From: Phormidesmis priestleyi BC1401
GTDB taxonomy: Bacteria > Cyanobacteriota > Cyanobacteriia > Leptolyngbyales > Leptolyngbyaceae
Assembly (NCBI RefSeq): GCF_001650195.1
Contig: NZ_LXYR01000021.1
Location: 16,902-80,901 of the forward strand
Direction: 5' to 3'
Length of the DNA stretch: 64,000 bases
Under the pieces are notes generated by a model. The model had not been told where the DNA came from. It did no database searches and worked only from the letters and a program-made list of their open reading frames with translations. Every line of letters starts with the position of its first letter. Position 1 is the first letter of the stretch. Positions 1 through 8,655 of the stretch are shown here, piece after piece. The translations under genes and the position numbers were made by a program.

Positions 1-2
1 GC

Positions 3-284
3 GCGTTTGAGATGGCGGCTACCCTCGACTATTTGTTCGCCTACGATGCGACAACAAACTGTGTCCAGGATTTTATGTATCAAGGCATTGCGGAGACTTA
101 CTTGTTCAATTCTTCAGTACAAGAATTCATTCAAGAAAATAATCCTTGGGCACTGCGAGATATGTCAGAGCGATTATTAGAAGCACATCAACGCGGGCTA
201 TGGAAAGACGCTTCACAAAAGACGTTAGACCGATTGCAAAACTTATCACTAGAGGCAGAAGAAATTATTGAAAACCAGCTATGA
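3..284 (+). CDS. cobN: Cobaltochelatase subunit CobN, C-terminal end (partial)
   Basis: The reading frame is open from the window edge, so the gene starts outside the window. The visible end, about 94 residues, carries the phrase AFEMAATLDYLFAYDAT. This is typical of the extreme C-terminus of CobN/BchH-type chelatase large subunits, which insert cobalt (CobN) or magnesium (BchH/ChlH) into a tetrapyrrole. CobN is preferred over ChlH because the next gene, overlapping by four bases, is the cobalamin enzyme precorrin-6A reductase. The ATG at position 12 is an internal methionine, not a start. Confidence 0.85.
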   Translation, partial: AFEMAATLDYLFAYDATTNCVQDFMYQGIAETYLFNSSVQEFIQENNPWALRDMSERLLEAHQRGLWKDASQKTLDRLQNLSLEAEEIIENQL

Positions 285-1036
285 AACGAGTTTTGATTCT
301 GGGCGGAACGGGTGACGCGATCGCACTCGCAGCAGAAGCGTCTCAGATTGCCAACGTTGAAATTATTACATCACTGGCAGGACGCACTCAAACGCCAACG
401 GCGATCGCGGGTTCAGTTCGAGTCGGCGGCTTTGGTGGCGCAACTGGATTGAGTGACTATCTCCGCGATCGCCAAATCGACTACCTGATTGATGCGACTC
501 ATCCCTTCGCGGCTCGAATGTCTCACAATGCCGCGATCGCAATCCATGATGTGGGCATTCCTCACCTGATGCTCGTCCGCCCCGCGTGGGAAAAAACGCC
601 CCTCGATCGCTGGCTCGAAGTCGGAAGCATTGAGGCAGCCGTCCTTGCTCTCAAACCGATGGCTAAACGGGTATTTCTGACGATTGGGCGGCAACAACTC
701 GCCCCATTTGCACAACTCCATGATGTTTGGTTTTTGATGCGATCGATTGATCCGCCCTCACCCGATATCGCCATTCCTAACGGAATCACAGTCCTCGATC
801 GTGCGCCTTTTACGATCGAGCAGGAAAAAAAACTGATCCTTGATCACGCCATTGATACGATCGTCAGCAAAAATAGTGGTGGCAATGCAACTTACGCAAA
901 GATTGTTGCTGCGCGGGAGTTGGGGATTCCGATCGTCATGGTGCAGCGATCGCCTACTCCAACCGTTGAGCAAGTGGCAGATGTCGAGGGCGCGATCGGT
1001 TGGCTGCTCGATCGTTTAAACTCTCTCCTGCCATAA
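281..1036 (+). CDS. cobK: Precorrin-6A / cobalt-precorrin-6A reductase
   Basis: A 251-residue protein of the CobK/CbiJ family, which uses NADPH to reduce a double bond of (cobalt-)precorrin-6A during corrin ring synthesis in the cytoplasm. The N-terminus MKRVLILGGTGDA is the glycine-rich nucleotide loop. Other family marks are LIDATHPFAARMSHNA (about residues 70-85), the TIGRQQL segment and SKNSGGNATYAKI near the C-terminus. Length is normal. Its ATG overlaps the cobN stop in an ATGA arrangement, so the two are translationally coupled in one cobalamin operon. CobK and CbiJ cannot be told apart by sequence alone here. Confidence 0.92.
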   Translation: MKRVLILGGTGDAIALAAEASQIANVEIITSLAGRTQTPTAIAGSVRVGGFGGATGLSDYLRDRQIDYLIDATHPFAARMSHNAAIAIHDVGIPHLMLVRPAWEKTPLDRWLEVGSIEAAVLALKPMAKRVFLTIGRQQLAPFAQLHDVWFLMRSIDPPSPDIAIPNGITVLDRAPFTIEQEKKLILDHAIDTIVSKNSGGNATYAKIVAARELGIPIVMVQRSPTPTVEQVADVEGAIGWLLDRLNSLLP

Positions 1037-1048
1037 TTGCCGATCGCT

Positions 1049-1159
1049 TTACTCATCGACATCTAATTCATCAGTAAATTTCCACAATTCTTCTGATATC
1101 TCAAACTGTGGATCTGCACTTACTACAGCAATATCACCAACCACTGTTGCTTGATGAAT
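1049..1159 (-). pseudogene. C-terminal remnant of a small unknown protein
   Basis: On the minus strand a 36-codon open stretch reads with normal protein-like composition (HQATVVGDIAVVSADPQF, then an acidic tail ending DELDVDE) and terminates in TAA. It has no ATG, and a stop lies directly upstream. It looks like the surviving tail of a decayed gene in the gap between cobK and the next gene. I do not recognise the family. An acidic tail of this sort would suit a small antitoxin, but that is a guess. Confidence 0.3.
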
Positions 1160-1319
1160 TCAGCCAGAACACACAAACTGCATCGTGCTTCTAATAGAGA
1201 AGATGCTCGATCGTAGCCGCTCAGAATTTAAGAGTTTTCTGTCCCTCGATCGTGATGCCCTATAAATGGTATAAGGTCTACAGTTCTGGGTCTAGTCTAT
1301 TTCGTTGGTAGGGTCAACC

Positions 1320-2006
1320 ATGACTGAACTCGATTTTGTGCTCTTGACGGTCTATCTTCTGTGCATCACCTATGGCTTATACGAAGTTATTGACTCGTTT
1401 AATGATGAGTTTACGATTCGACTCGATCAAAAAGAGTTAGACCAATATCTTCAGTCTCTCAACCTGCAAGACATCGTTAGCGTTAGCTTCAAATTTGACA
1501 CCCATTACGAATTTGACAAGCTCAAAGAGCTATCGATCAGCATTAATAACAAATCTGACGACTATCCCATTTACATTGATTGGGACGATTGCTCAGTAAC
1601 CGATCTCGATGGACGATCGCGTCGAGTCACCCGCTTGCCTCCCGGCACCACTCTCGATCTGTTTCAAAATCAGGTTTTTAGCGTCATTGCCCCCGGCAAA
1701 ACTCTTAAAGAGAAAATCGCCTCTGAAGATATGCTTGCCCGACTAGGAGACAACGGGCTTTTGGTCGCAGAAAAGACGATTATCGATCTGACAAAGCCTG
1801 ACCCTAAAAAATCGAGTGAACCTCAGCGAAAACGCTACAAAGATTTCGTGGATAGGCAAATAGAACTAAAGTTTTCGCTCTATTTAGCAATGCGGCTTAA
1901 AGGGTCAAAGACTTCTCCAACGGGCGATCGGACTCGCGTCCTCTGCAACTTCACCCTCACCAAACTCAACTGGACTGCCGGATTGCCCTGGAACCCCAGA
2001 AAATGA
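1320..2006 (+). CDS. Hypothetical membrane-anchored protein
   Basis: A 228-residue protein whose first 25 residues (FVLLTVYLLCITYGLY core) form one hydrophobic helix, with no signal-peptidase-like site. It is therefore probably a membrane anchor, followed by a soluble domain of about 200 residues with no motif I know. The ATG at 1320 is chosen over the in-frame TTG at 1305 because it places the hydrophobic segment at the very N-terminus. The C-terminal part is rich in Lys/Arg. It is separated from cobK by about 280 bp and followed by rnpB, so it is probably a single-gene unit. Confidence 0.6.
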   Translation: MTELDFVLLTVYLLCITYGLYEVIDSFNDEFTIRLDQKELDQYLQSLNLQDIVSVSFKFDTHYEFDKLKELSISINNKSDDYPIYIDWDDCSVTDLDGRSRRVTRLPPGTTLDLFQNQVFSVIAPGKTLKEKIASEDMLARLGDNGLLVAEKTIIDLTKPDPKKSSEPQRKRYKDFVDRQIELKFSLYLAMRLKGSKTSPTGDRTRVLCNFTLTKLNWTAGLPWNPRK

Positions 2007-2035
2007 TCCTAACCATCTCCAGCTAAACTGAAAAA

Positions 2036-2450
2036 GGAGAAGAGTCAGCGCAGGCAGTTGCGGACGGTGGAATCTCCATCCGTCTGAGGAAAGTCCGGAC
2101 TCCCGAAAGACCAAACCTGCTGGGTAACGCCCAGTGCGAGCGATCGTGAGGATAGTGCCACAGAAAGATACCGCCCACGAGAGGGATAAAACCTTTTCTT
2201 CGGTAAGGGTGCAAAGGTGCGGTAAGAGCGCACCAGCAGCATCGAGAGGTGCTGGCTCGGTAAACCCCGGTTGGGAGCAAGGTCAAGGAACAAGGGTTGG
2301 TCTTTTTCCTGTTCTGTGTGATGGCGGTAGACGACTGCCGCCATAGAGAGCCGCTTGAGGTATTTGGTAACAAATGTCCCAGATAGATAACTGCCCTTTG
2401 AGTGCATTGCACTTAGAGAACAGAACCCGGCTTATGTCTGGCTCTTCTCT
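2036..2450 (+). ncRNA. rnpB: RNase P RNA
   Basis: Bacterial type A RNase P RNA, the catalytic RNA that matures the 5' ends of tRNAs. Recognisable conserved blocks are GAGGAAAGTCCGGACTCCC near 2090, GGGTGCAAAGGTGCGGTAAG near 2210 followed by AGCGCACCAG, AAACCCCGGTTGGGAGCAAGG-like sequence near 2265, and GAGGTATTTGGTAACAAATG near 2355. The ends are set by helix P1: AGAAGAGTCAG at about 2039-2048 pairs, with G-U wobble, with CTGGCTCTTCT at about 2438-2449. The exact termini are estimates to within a few bases. Confidence 0.93.
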
Positions 2451-2670
2451 ACTAATGATTCTTCAACCGGAAGTGCTAACCATTCTTTTCGCTGCCTAAC
2501 GGGGAAGCCTTGACTTCTCGATATTCTTTAAAGTTTGATCGACAATATGTAGATTCAGCAAAGTCACTGAGTGAATGAACAGGATGCTTGTAACCTGCAT
2601 TACCATGAGATGACTTGAGAATTTACTTGATTAAAGACACTTGCTTTACCTACGATCGTAGGATGACACT

Positions 2671-3288
2671 GTGAATAGTCAAACTTTGATGCTGATCACC
2701 CCATTTAGTCGTTCAGAGGTCGCCCTCCCGTCTGAGCACCTCGTTGCCATTAGCGAACAAAAAAAGAGTGGGCTAATCCTCTGCAAAGAATTTCACGCCG
2801 AGTTTGCAGGTCCGGGTGCTGTAATCGGCAGTCTCGTTGAGCCACATTATCGAGCGGTGATTGCGATCGGGTCACCAGAGTTAGTCCCTGTTAAGTCGTT
2901 TGACGATCGTCGGAGAGCCTACGGGCGACGAATTCAATGGGGACGATGGTTGCAGAAAATCATCGAAAACGCTGAGCCGACCCTGAGAGCAGAGCGGCTT
3001 TTGGCTGGGTTTGAAGAGTTTTTTGGTCGTCAAGTGGTAACTAGCCTGCCGAGCGATGTGTTAGCCATGCTAGCAGGAGTCTTTCCGAGCACGATCGATG
3101 CCGTGCGAGCGCAGCATTGGCAATCAGGCAAATTAGTCAATGCCGCTTTCCTTTCAAGTTCTGACCAACTCAAAGTGACGACGATTACGCTCGATCGGGC
3201 AGTTCCAGAAGTCAGTGAGGTTCCTCTGCTGACCACTGCCACCATTAGCGAGATTCAGCGCACCTATGATGGGTTGCGATCGGCTTAA
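2671..3288 (+). CDS. Conserved hypothetical protein
   Basis: A 205-residue soluble protein with no transmembrane segment and no motif I can assign. The GTG at 2671 is used because AGGA lies about eight bases upstream. An in-frame ATG at 2689 is an alternative. The composition and CGATCG content match the core genes around it, so it looks vertically inherited. It precedes rnc by about 70 bp on the same strand, but a link to RNase III function is only positional. Confidence 0.6.
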   Translation: MNSQTLMLITPFSRSEVALPSEHLVAISEQKKSGLILCKEFHAEFAGPGAVIGSLVEPHYRAVIAIGSPELVPVKSFDDRRRAYGRRIQWGRWLQKIIENAEPTLRAERLLAGFEEFFGRQVVTSLPSDVLAMLAGVFPSTIDAVRAQHWQSGKLVNAAFLSSSDQLKVTTITLDRAVPEVSEVPLLTTATISEIQRTYDGLRSA

Positions 3289-3355
3289 GCATCAGACATC
3301 GAGAGTGGAGAAGGTGTAGGGTGGAGAAGATCGCTTTCATCTCCCGCACGTTAGG

Positions 3356-4066
3356 ATGATTTTACCGTACCCTCGCCGTCAACAACAGCTACAGCAAGTC
3401 GTTCAACGATTGGGCTTGCCCGAAACGGCTCCCATTAAGTGGGAGTTACTAGATTTAGCATTGACTCACTCGACCGTTTCAGCAGAAGAAAACTATGAGC
3501 AGCTCGAATTTGTGGGAGATGCCGTCGTCAAACTAGCGTCGGCGGAGTTTTTGCTAGAAGTCTATCCTCACTTAAAAGTTGGCGAATTTACCGCTTTGCG
3601 ATCGGTGCTGGTCAGCGATCGTATTCTCGCAACCATTGCAGACGACTATGGCTTCGATCGCTATCTGCTCGTTTCGGCAAGCGCGCTGTCAGATGTGGCA
3701 GGGCAAGAGTCGCGAATGGCAGACTCTTTAGAGGCAGTTTTGGCGGCTCTCTATCTCAGCACCCATACTTTAGAACTGATTCGACCCTGGCTCGACCAGC
3801 GCTTTCAGCCGCTCGCAACCGATATTTTGGCTGATCCGGCTCGACAGAACTACAAAGCGGCTTTGCAAACCTTGACTCAGGCACATCAAAAAACGCTGCC
3901 TGACTATCGCACTCAAGAAATTGGGCAAACTCACAATGACCCCAATCGCTTCACTGCTGAAGTGTGGGTTCAAGGACAGTGTTTGGGTTGGGGCACGGGG
4001 CGATCGCGCAAAGCGGCAGAGCAAGCGGCTGCCCAGATCGCATTCCTGAAGTTGAGTGGTCAGTAG
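3356..4066 (+). CDS. rnc: Ribonuclease III
   Basis: A 236-residue double-strand-specific endoribonuclease that processes rRNA precursors and structured mRNAs. The RNase III signature NYEQLEFVGDA lies at residues 46-56. The second catalytic patch is MADSLEAVLAALY, with Asp123 and Glu126 as the expected metal ligands. A double-stranded-RNA-binding domain fills about residues 165-235, with the RSRKAAEQAAAQIAF end typical of that fold. Length is normal. It lies 38 bp upstream of the oxidoreductase gene on the same strand, probably in one transcript. Confidence 0.95.
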   Translation: MILPYPRRQQQLQQVVQRLGLPETAPIKWELLDLALTHSTVSAEENYEQLEFVGDAVVKLASAEFLLEVYPHLKVGEFTALRSVLVSDRILATIADDYGFDRYLLVSASALSDVAGQESRMADSLEAVLAALYLSTHTLELIRPWLDQRFQPLATDILADPARQNYKAALQTLTQAHQKTLPDYRTQEIGQTHNDPNRFTAEVWVQGQCLGWGTGRSRKAAEQAAAQIAFLKLSGQ

Positions 4067-4104
4067 CGCCGCCCAATCTGCGGGTCAATCGAAGGAGCTT
4101 GAAG

Positions 4105-5130
4105 ATGGCACGAACTGGGATTGCGATTTTGGGGGTGGGGCGCTGGGGTGTTCATTTACTGCGAAATTTTCTAGAAAACCCTCTGGCTCGTGTGGTGGCG
4201 ATCGCTGACCCCAACCCAGAAAATTTGAGCAGGGCATCCGCTCAGTTTAGCCTCGATCGAGTTGCGTTAACTCACGATTGGCAAACCGCTTTAGAAACAG
4301 AAGGCGTTGAAGCCGTCGCGATCGCAACCCCTGCCGAAACCCATTTTTCTCTCGTTACGGCGGCTCTCAAGCAAAAGTTACACGTTCTATCTGAAAAACC
4401 GCTGACGTTGACCGTGGAAGAGTCCGTTCAGCTTTGTCGTCTGGCAGAACAGCAGCACCGTCAACTCGTGATTGATCATACTTATTTGTTTCATCCTGCC
4501 GTTTTGCGTGGAAAGGCGGTGATACAGGCGAAAGAATTAGGCGATTTGCGCTATGGCTACGCGACTCGAACTCATCTCAGCCCCGTGCGATCGGATGTCG
4601 ATGCCCTGTGGGATTTAGCGATTCATGACATCGCCATATTTAACCACTGGCTCGGAGAAACGCCCTGTCAGGTGCAAGCCAGAGGGACGGGATGGCTTCA
4701 AGAAGGACTATCGGATGTGGTATGGGTGACGCTCACTTATCCGAGTGGGTTTGAGGCAACGATTCATCTAGGCTGGCTAAACCCTGATAAGCAGCGCAGA
4801 CTGTGTGTGGTGGGCAGTCAGGGAACGCTGATTTTTGATGAGCTTTCGCCAGAGTCGCTCTCAATTCAGTGGGGGCAGCTTGCACGGCAAGAACAGCATT
4901 TCGTCCCAACTAATCAACGTCGTGAAGGTCTCAGCTTGCCATTGGGTGAGCCACTTCAGCAGGTGTGTGATCACTTTCTGACCTGTGTTCGACACAACCA
5001 GCCTTCAGAGATTTCGTCAGGTTGGCTAGGAGCGGAGTTAGTTCACTGTCTCGTTGGACTGACTCGATCGATGCAGCAAAATGGACGATCGGTGTCTCTT
5101 CAACCCCTGATTAGACACTATACTCGTTAG
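4105..5130 (+). CDS. Gfo/Idh/MocA-family oxidoreductase
   Basis: A 341-residue NAD(P)-dependent dehydrogenase. The N-terminal Rossmann domain begins IAILGVGRWGVHLLRNF (GxGxxG type) and contains the SEKPLTLT motif, whose EKP lysine is the expected active-site residue of the family. The C-terminal domain follows from about residue 120. The substrate is usually a sugar or cyclitol but cannot be read from sequence. The ATG at 4105 is preferred because a GAAGGAG ribosome site sits about eight bases upstream. An upstream extension would overlap rnc. Its stop overlaps the convergent kinase gene by four bases. Confidence 0.85.
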   Translation: MARTGIAILGVGRWGVHLLRNFLENPLARVVAIADPNPENLSRASAQFSLDRVALTHDWQTALETEGVEAVAIATPAETHFSLVTAALKQKLHVLSEKPLTLTVEESVQLCRLAEQQHRQLVIDHTYLFHPAVLRGKAVIQAKELGDLRYGYATRTHLSPVRSDVDALWDLAIHDIAIFNHWLGETPCQVQARGTGWLQEGLSDVVWVTLTYPSGFEATIHLGWLNPDKQRRLCVVGSQGTLIFDELSPESLSIQWGQLARQEQHFVPTNQRREGLSLPLGEPLQQVCDHFLTCVRHNQPSEISSGWLGAELVHCLVGLTRSMQQNGRSVSLQPLIRHYTR

Positions 5131-7148
5131 TTTTGAGACGTGATAGGCTGTGGCTCGGTGGGTTGATTGGTCGAGTTGCTGAGGTCTCGTGGGTCGATCG
5201 CTCCGACGGACTTATTAAGCGGCATCTGTTCTAGCAGAGGGAGCCAAATCCGAAAGGTGCTGCCCTTATTTTGAACTGAGTCAAATGAGATCGTGCCACC
5301 GTGCAGTTCAGCGAGGCGTTTTGTCAGCGATAATCCCAGCCCAGTGCCTTCGTGTTTGCGGGTTAAAGAAGAGTCAATCTGCTGAAAAGGACGGAACAAC
5401 AGATGCCAGCGATCTTTAGGAATGCCGATGCCTGAATCCTGAACTTCTAGACACAGATAGGGCGTGTTGGGGTTAACAGGACTGCGATCGGGGCGATTGT
5501 CATGTTCTAACTGGTGCCCATAGCCTAGCCAAACTTTCAGTTTCACCTGTCCGCCTTCGGGCGTAAACTTGACTGCGTTAGACAGTAGATTGATCACCAT
5601 TTGGCGCACACGGCGTTCATCAATGGGCACTCGATCGACCCGATCGTCCAACTCCAAAACGAGCGTTAATCGCTTCATCTCTGATCCTGGCTCGACCATT
5701 TTGAGACACTGACGGCAGAGGTCTTGAATCGGCACAGGTTGCAGATTGAGTTCGACTTTGCCCGCCTCAATTTTTGCGATGTCTAACAAGTCGTTGATGA
5801 TTTTTAGCAGATGAAGAGCGGCATCATCGGCTTGTTGCAAAAATTCTAGCTCTTCGTCTCGATCGTCACAGCACCCATCTCTGACCAGCCGCACACAGCC
5901 AATGATCGCGTTGAGCGGGGTGCGCAACTCGTGGGATGTCGTTGCCAAAAATTCGCTTTTTAGCTGGTTGGCAACCTGAGCTTCTTGCCATGCCGTTTCG
6001 AGTTCTTCTGTCCGTTTTTCTAGCCGCTCTACCATGCTATCGAGGGCTTCTGCCAGGTGATTGAGTTCTCGAACCTTGAAATTTTTGGGCGCACGATCGG
6101 ACGAATCGCGTTCTCGAATTTGTAGCGCATAGTCACTGAGTTGCTCGATCGGACGGGCTAAATCTCTGGCTAAATAGAGCGTTGCCAGCAGAATTGCCGT
6201 CAAGAATCCGATCATCAGAATTGAGAGAACTTGCTGAATTTCATTAAGGCTAGACAGCGCGGCTGTCAGAGGCGTGGCTGATAAGACGACCCAGGTTCGG
6301 GTGACGGTGCCATCCATCGGAACTTGCACTAAACTGTAACCTGCTAGCCAATCGGCTCCATTTTCTTCAAACGTGGAGAGGTAGAGAGAGCCTTGTTTGC
6401 TGACGATCGCGTCTCTGACTAGGGTTTGCAGATGATCGTTGCCTGCTTGATCAATCGTTTGCCCCACTCGATCGGGGTTAGGGTGTGCCAAAATAGTGCC
6501 GTCTTCGTCGATCACGACCGTATGGCCAAAGGTCATCTTCGTGGAGCTAATCTCATGTTGATGCAGCGCAGACTGGAGACTCAAGACATAGCGAAGGGGA
6601 CTGACTTGGCTCTTAGAAGTCTGCGGCACATAAACCGGAGCGCTCAATATAAGACGAAGTTGATCAGCATCTTGGTTTGGCAACTTTAGAGGTTGAGCGA
6701 CCACCTGCACCGCTGCCGGGTTGATCAGCACTCCGCGCTGCTGCTTTGCCCAGGAATTTATTGAAGGCTGAGCGATCGCTAATCGACCACAGGTGCTGGC
6801 AACCACCTGCTGGGTTTGAGCATCGGTCAATTGCACACACTGCACCTCGATCGCTGAAGCCTGCTGCAACTGCCCTAAAAATCCTTGAAGTTCATCAGAC
6901 GGCTGAGATTGCAGAGCCGCCGCCGTGGTTGCCGTCGCTAAATTGGTTCTTAGAGACGTAAGGGCATCGCGAACTCCTTCTCCTTTTCTGACCGCACTAG
7001 CAGTCAAGCTAGCCCGCGCCGTTTCGAGTAGCCCCGATCGAGCTTTACGATATGCCACGATTTCTCCAGTCACTAAGACGGGGATGCTGAGGAGCAACAG
7101 ACGCGCCAGCAAAATGCGACGAAAAGAGGACTGACGGAGTTTAGCCAT
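5127..7148 (-). CDS. Cache-HAMP sensor histidine kinase
   Basis: A 673-residue membrane sensor kinase. A transmembrane helix near residues 11-30 and a second near 310-330 enclose a periplasmic double-Cache-like sensor, recognisable from HTVVIDEDGTILAHPNPDRVG. Next come a HAMP linker, a coiled coil, a HisKA domain with the phospho-accepting His406 in ATTSHELRTPLNAIIG, and an ATPase domain with the N box (NLLSNAVKFTPEGG), DSGIGIP and EGTGLGLSLTKR. All catalytic boxes are intact. No response regulator is adjacent, so its partner is encoded elsewhere. It is convergent with the oxidoreductase, with a four-base overlap. Confidence 0.9.
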   Translation of the reverse strand: MAKLRQSSFRRILLARLLLLSIPVLVTGEIVAYRKARSGLLETARASLTASAVRKGEGVRDALTSLRTNLATATTAAALQSQPSDELQGFLGQLQQASAIEVQCVQLTDAQTQQVVASTCGRLAIAQPSINSWAKQQRGVLINPAAVQVVAQPLKLPNQDADQLRLILSAPVYVPQTSKSQVSPLRYVLSLQSALHQHEISSTKMTFGHTVVIDEDGTILAHPNPDRVGQTIDQAGNDHLQTLVRDAIVSKQGSLYLSTFEENGADWLAGYSLVQVPMDGTVTRTWVVLSATPLTAALSSLNEIQQVLSILMIGFLTAILLATLYLARDLARPIEQLSDYALQIRERDSSDRAPKNFKVRELNHLAEALDSMVERLEKRTEELETAWQEAQVANQLKSEFLATTSHELRTPLNAIIGCVRLVRDGCCDDRDEELEFLQQADDAALHLLKIINDLLDIAKIEAGKVELNLQPVPIQDLCRQCLKMVEPGSEMKRLTLVLELDDRVDRVPIDERRVRQMVINLLSNAVKFTPEGGQVKLKVWLGYGHQLEHDNRPDRSPVNPNTPYLCLEVQDSGIGIPKDRWHLLFRPFQQIDSSLTRKHEGTGLGLSLTKRLAELHGGTISFDSVQNKGSTFRIWLPLLEQMPLNKSVGAIDPRDLSNSTNQPTEPQPITSQN

Positions 7149-7398
7149 AGAAGCGTGTAACCTGAGACGGATAACCCCATCGCGATCGCAATTTACTCAA
7201 ACCCTACAGGAGCCGCTCTAAGTCAGATTAGAACTAGGTCACGAACGATCTATCTCAAGAAAGGATTAGTCGATATGTTCCCAAAATAGCCTGTTTTTAG
7301 CTCAGAAGTAGACGGGGTGCCTGAATATAAACCAATGAACCATTGAATATAAAAATTAAGACATCATTGGACATTAGACCCCCTGCACGAATAACTTC

Positions 7399-7522
7399 GC
7401 CCTCACCCTAGCCCTCTCCCTCACCCTAGCCCTCTCCCTAAGGAGAGGGGACAAGAGGTTCTGGCTCCTTTTTCCTTGGGGAGAAGGGTTGGCGAGGGCT
7501 TGCCCCACTTCGTGAGGAGGGC
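7399..7522 (+). repeat. Dispersed GC-rich repeat, copy A (internal part only)
   Basis: A 124 bp stretch shares the CCCTCACCCTAGCCCTCTCC start, the GGAGAGGGGACAAGAG centre and the CGTGAGGAGGGC end with repeats near 25971 and 38342. This copy lacks the outer terminal inverted repeats of the other two, and the first 20 bp are duplicated in tandem. It fills most of the gap between the kinase and the reductase gene. Confidence 0.8.
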
Positions 7523-7564
7523 TGTTCAGATTCACACAGGAAGTCTATTTTAACAATTTGACTG

Positions 7565-8308
7565 ATGCAGGTGACTCCACTTCTGAGAAAAGTTCCTCAT
7601 GCGACCGTGATTTTGGCGATGAGCGCTGACGGCAAAATCGCAGATGCGACTCGTGCCCCAGCCCGGTTTGGTAGCGCGATCGACAAACTCCACCTCGAAG
7701 CGCAAATTTCCCAAGCCGATGCCGTCTTGTTTGGGGCAGGAACTCTATGGGCGTATGGCACGACTCTTAAAGTTACCCAGGCTGATTTACTAAACCAACG
7801 CCAGCAGCAAGGGAAGCCGCTTCAACCCGTGCAAATCGTTTGTTCGGGATCGGCAAAACTAGACGCTGAGGCGCGATTTTTCTCGCAGCCTGTGCCACGT
7901 TGGTTGTTGACGACGACGATCGGGGCGCGTTGGCACCCAGACAAATTTGAACGAGTTTTAGTCGCGGAGTCAAAAGAAGATGCTTCAAAAATCAACTGGC
8001 AAGAAGCCTTTGAGCAACTCTATGCGCTGAGTTTGGAGCATTTGGCGGTCTTGGGCGGCGGTGAACTGGTGGCTTCACTATTCGCTGCCGATTTAGTGGA
8101 TGAACTCTGGCTCACGGTCTGTCCATTGATTTTGGGGGGCGCAATGGCTCCGACTCCGGTTGAGGGAGTTGGCTTTTTAGCGGGTGTGGCTCCTCGCTTA
8201 GAGCTGCTAGACGTTCGACCCGCAGATGAGGAGGTGTTTTTGCACTACCGGGTTAAACGGAAGCCGTTGACATCCACCAATGAGCGGGAATGGGGCGATC
8301 GTACCTAA
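7565..8308 (+). CDS. RibD C-terminal-domain reductase
   Basis: A 247-residue protein of the RibD-C / dihydrofolate-reductase-like fold. This domain reduces the ribose of the pyrimidine intermediate in riboflavin synthesis, or acts in related pterin or nitro reductions. The N-terminal strand ATVILAMSADGKIAD and the C-terminal phrase LWLTVCPLILGGA are typical. There is no N-terminal deaminase domain, so this is a stand-alone reductase module. Whether it serves riboflavin synthesis is unproven, as no other rib gene is nearby. The ATG at 7565 gives the normal N-terminus. Confidence 0.8.
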   Translation: MQVTPLLRKVPHATVILAMSADGKIADATRAPARFGSAIDKLHLEAQISQADAVLFGAGTLWAYGTTLKVTQADLLNQRQQQGKPLQPVQIVCSGSAKLDAEARFFSQPVPRWLLTTTIGARWHPDKFERVLVAESKEDASKINWQEAFEQLYALSLEHLAVLGGGELVASLFAADLVDELWLTVCPLILGGAMAPTPVEGVGFLAGVAPRLELLDVRPADEEVFLHYRVKRKPLTSTNEREWGDRT

Positions 8309-8655
8309 AACTCAATGTTGGCTTTCAGGTCTGATGAGTTAACGGTGAAGTTGTGCGGCGGCAGACAACCTCGAATCGCAGATATAGCACTACGAAGTTG
8401 CATGAGGACGCTGAGTTGCTGTCGAAGCAACAACGGGCTGAGGGCGTGTTTTGAACCTCTTTCGCTGCGATTCTATCGCGCCCTGAACTTCAATATCAGT
8501 GAAGAAGTTTCATTGAGTGCCCTGATAGCCTCCGCGTGTTCACAAGCCTTGCGAGTACACTATCCTAGTACATAGGGTTTTAGGGGAAACGAAGCATTTG
8601 TATGCCCCTTCTTATTCTCGGCTTTTGAGCTTTTGCCTCGTACCTATAATCATTC
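8309..8655 (+). other. Intergenic region upstream of the phytochrome operon
   Basis: About 350 bp without a convincing gene. An 86-codon TTG-initiated frame is open here, but it has low protein-like composition. The stretch presumably holds the promoter of the phytochrome operon. I could not place a -35/-10 pair with confidence. Confidence 0.3.

Noticed and set aside
8315..8575. 86-codon open frame between the reductase and phytochrome genes
   Set aside because: Non-ATG start, no ribosome site, poor protein-like composition (Cys/Arg/Ser-rich) and no family resemblance.
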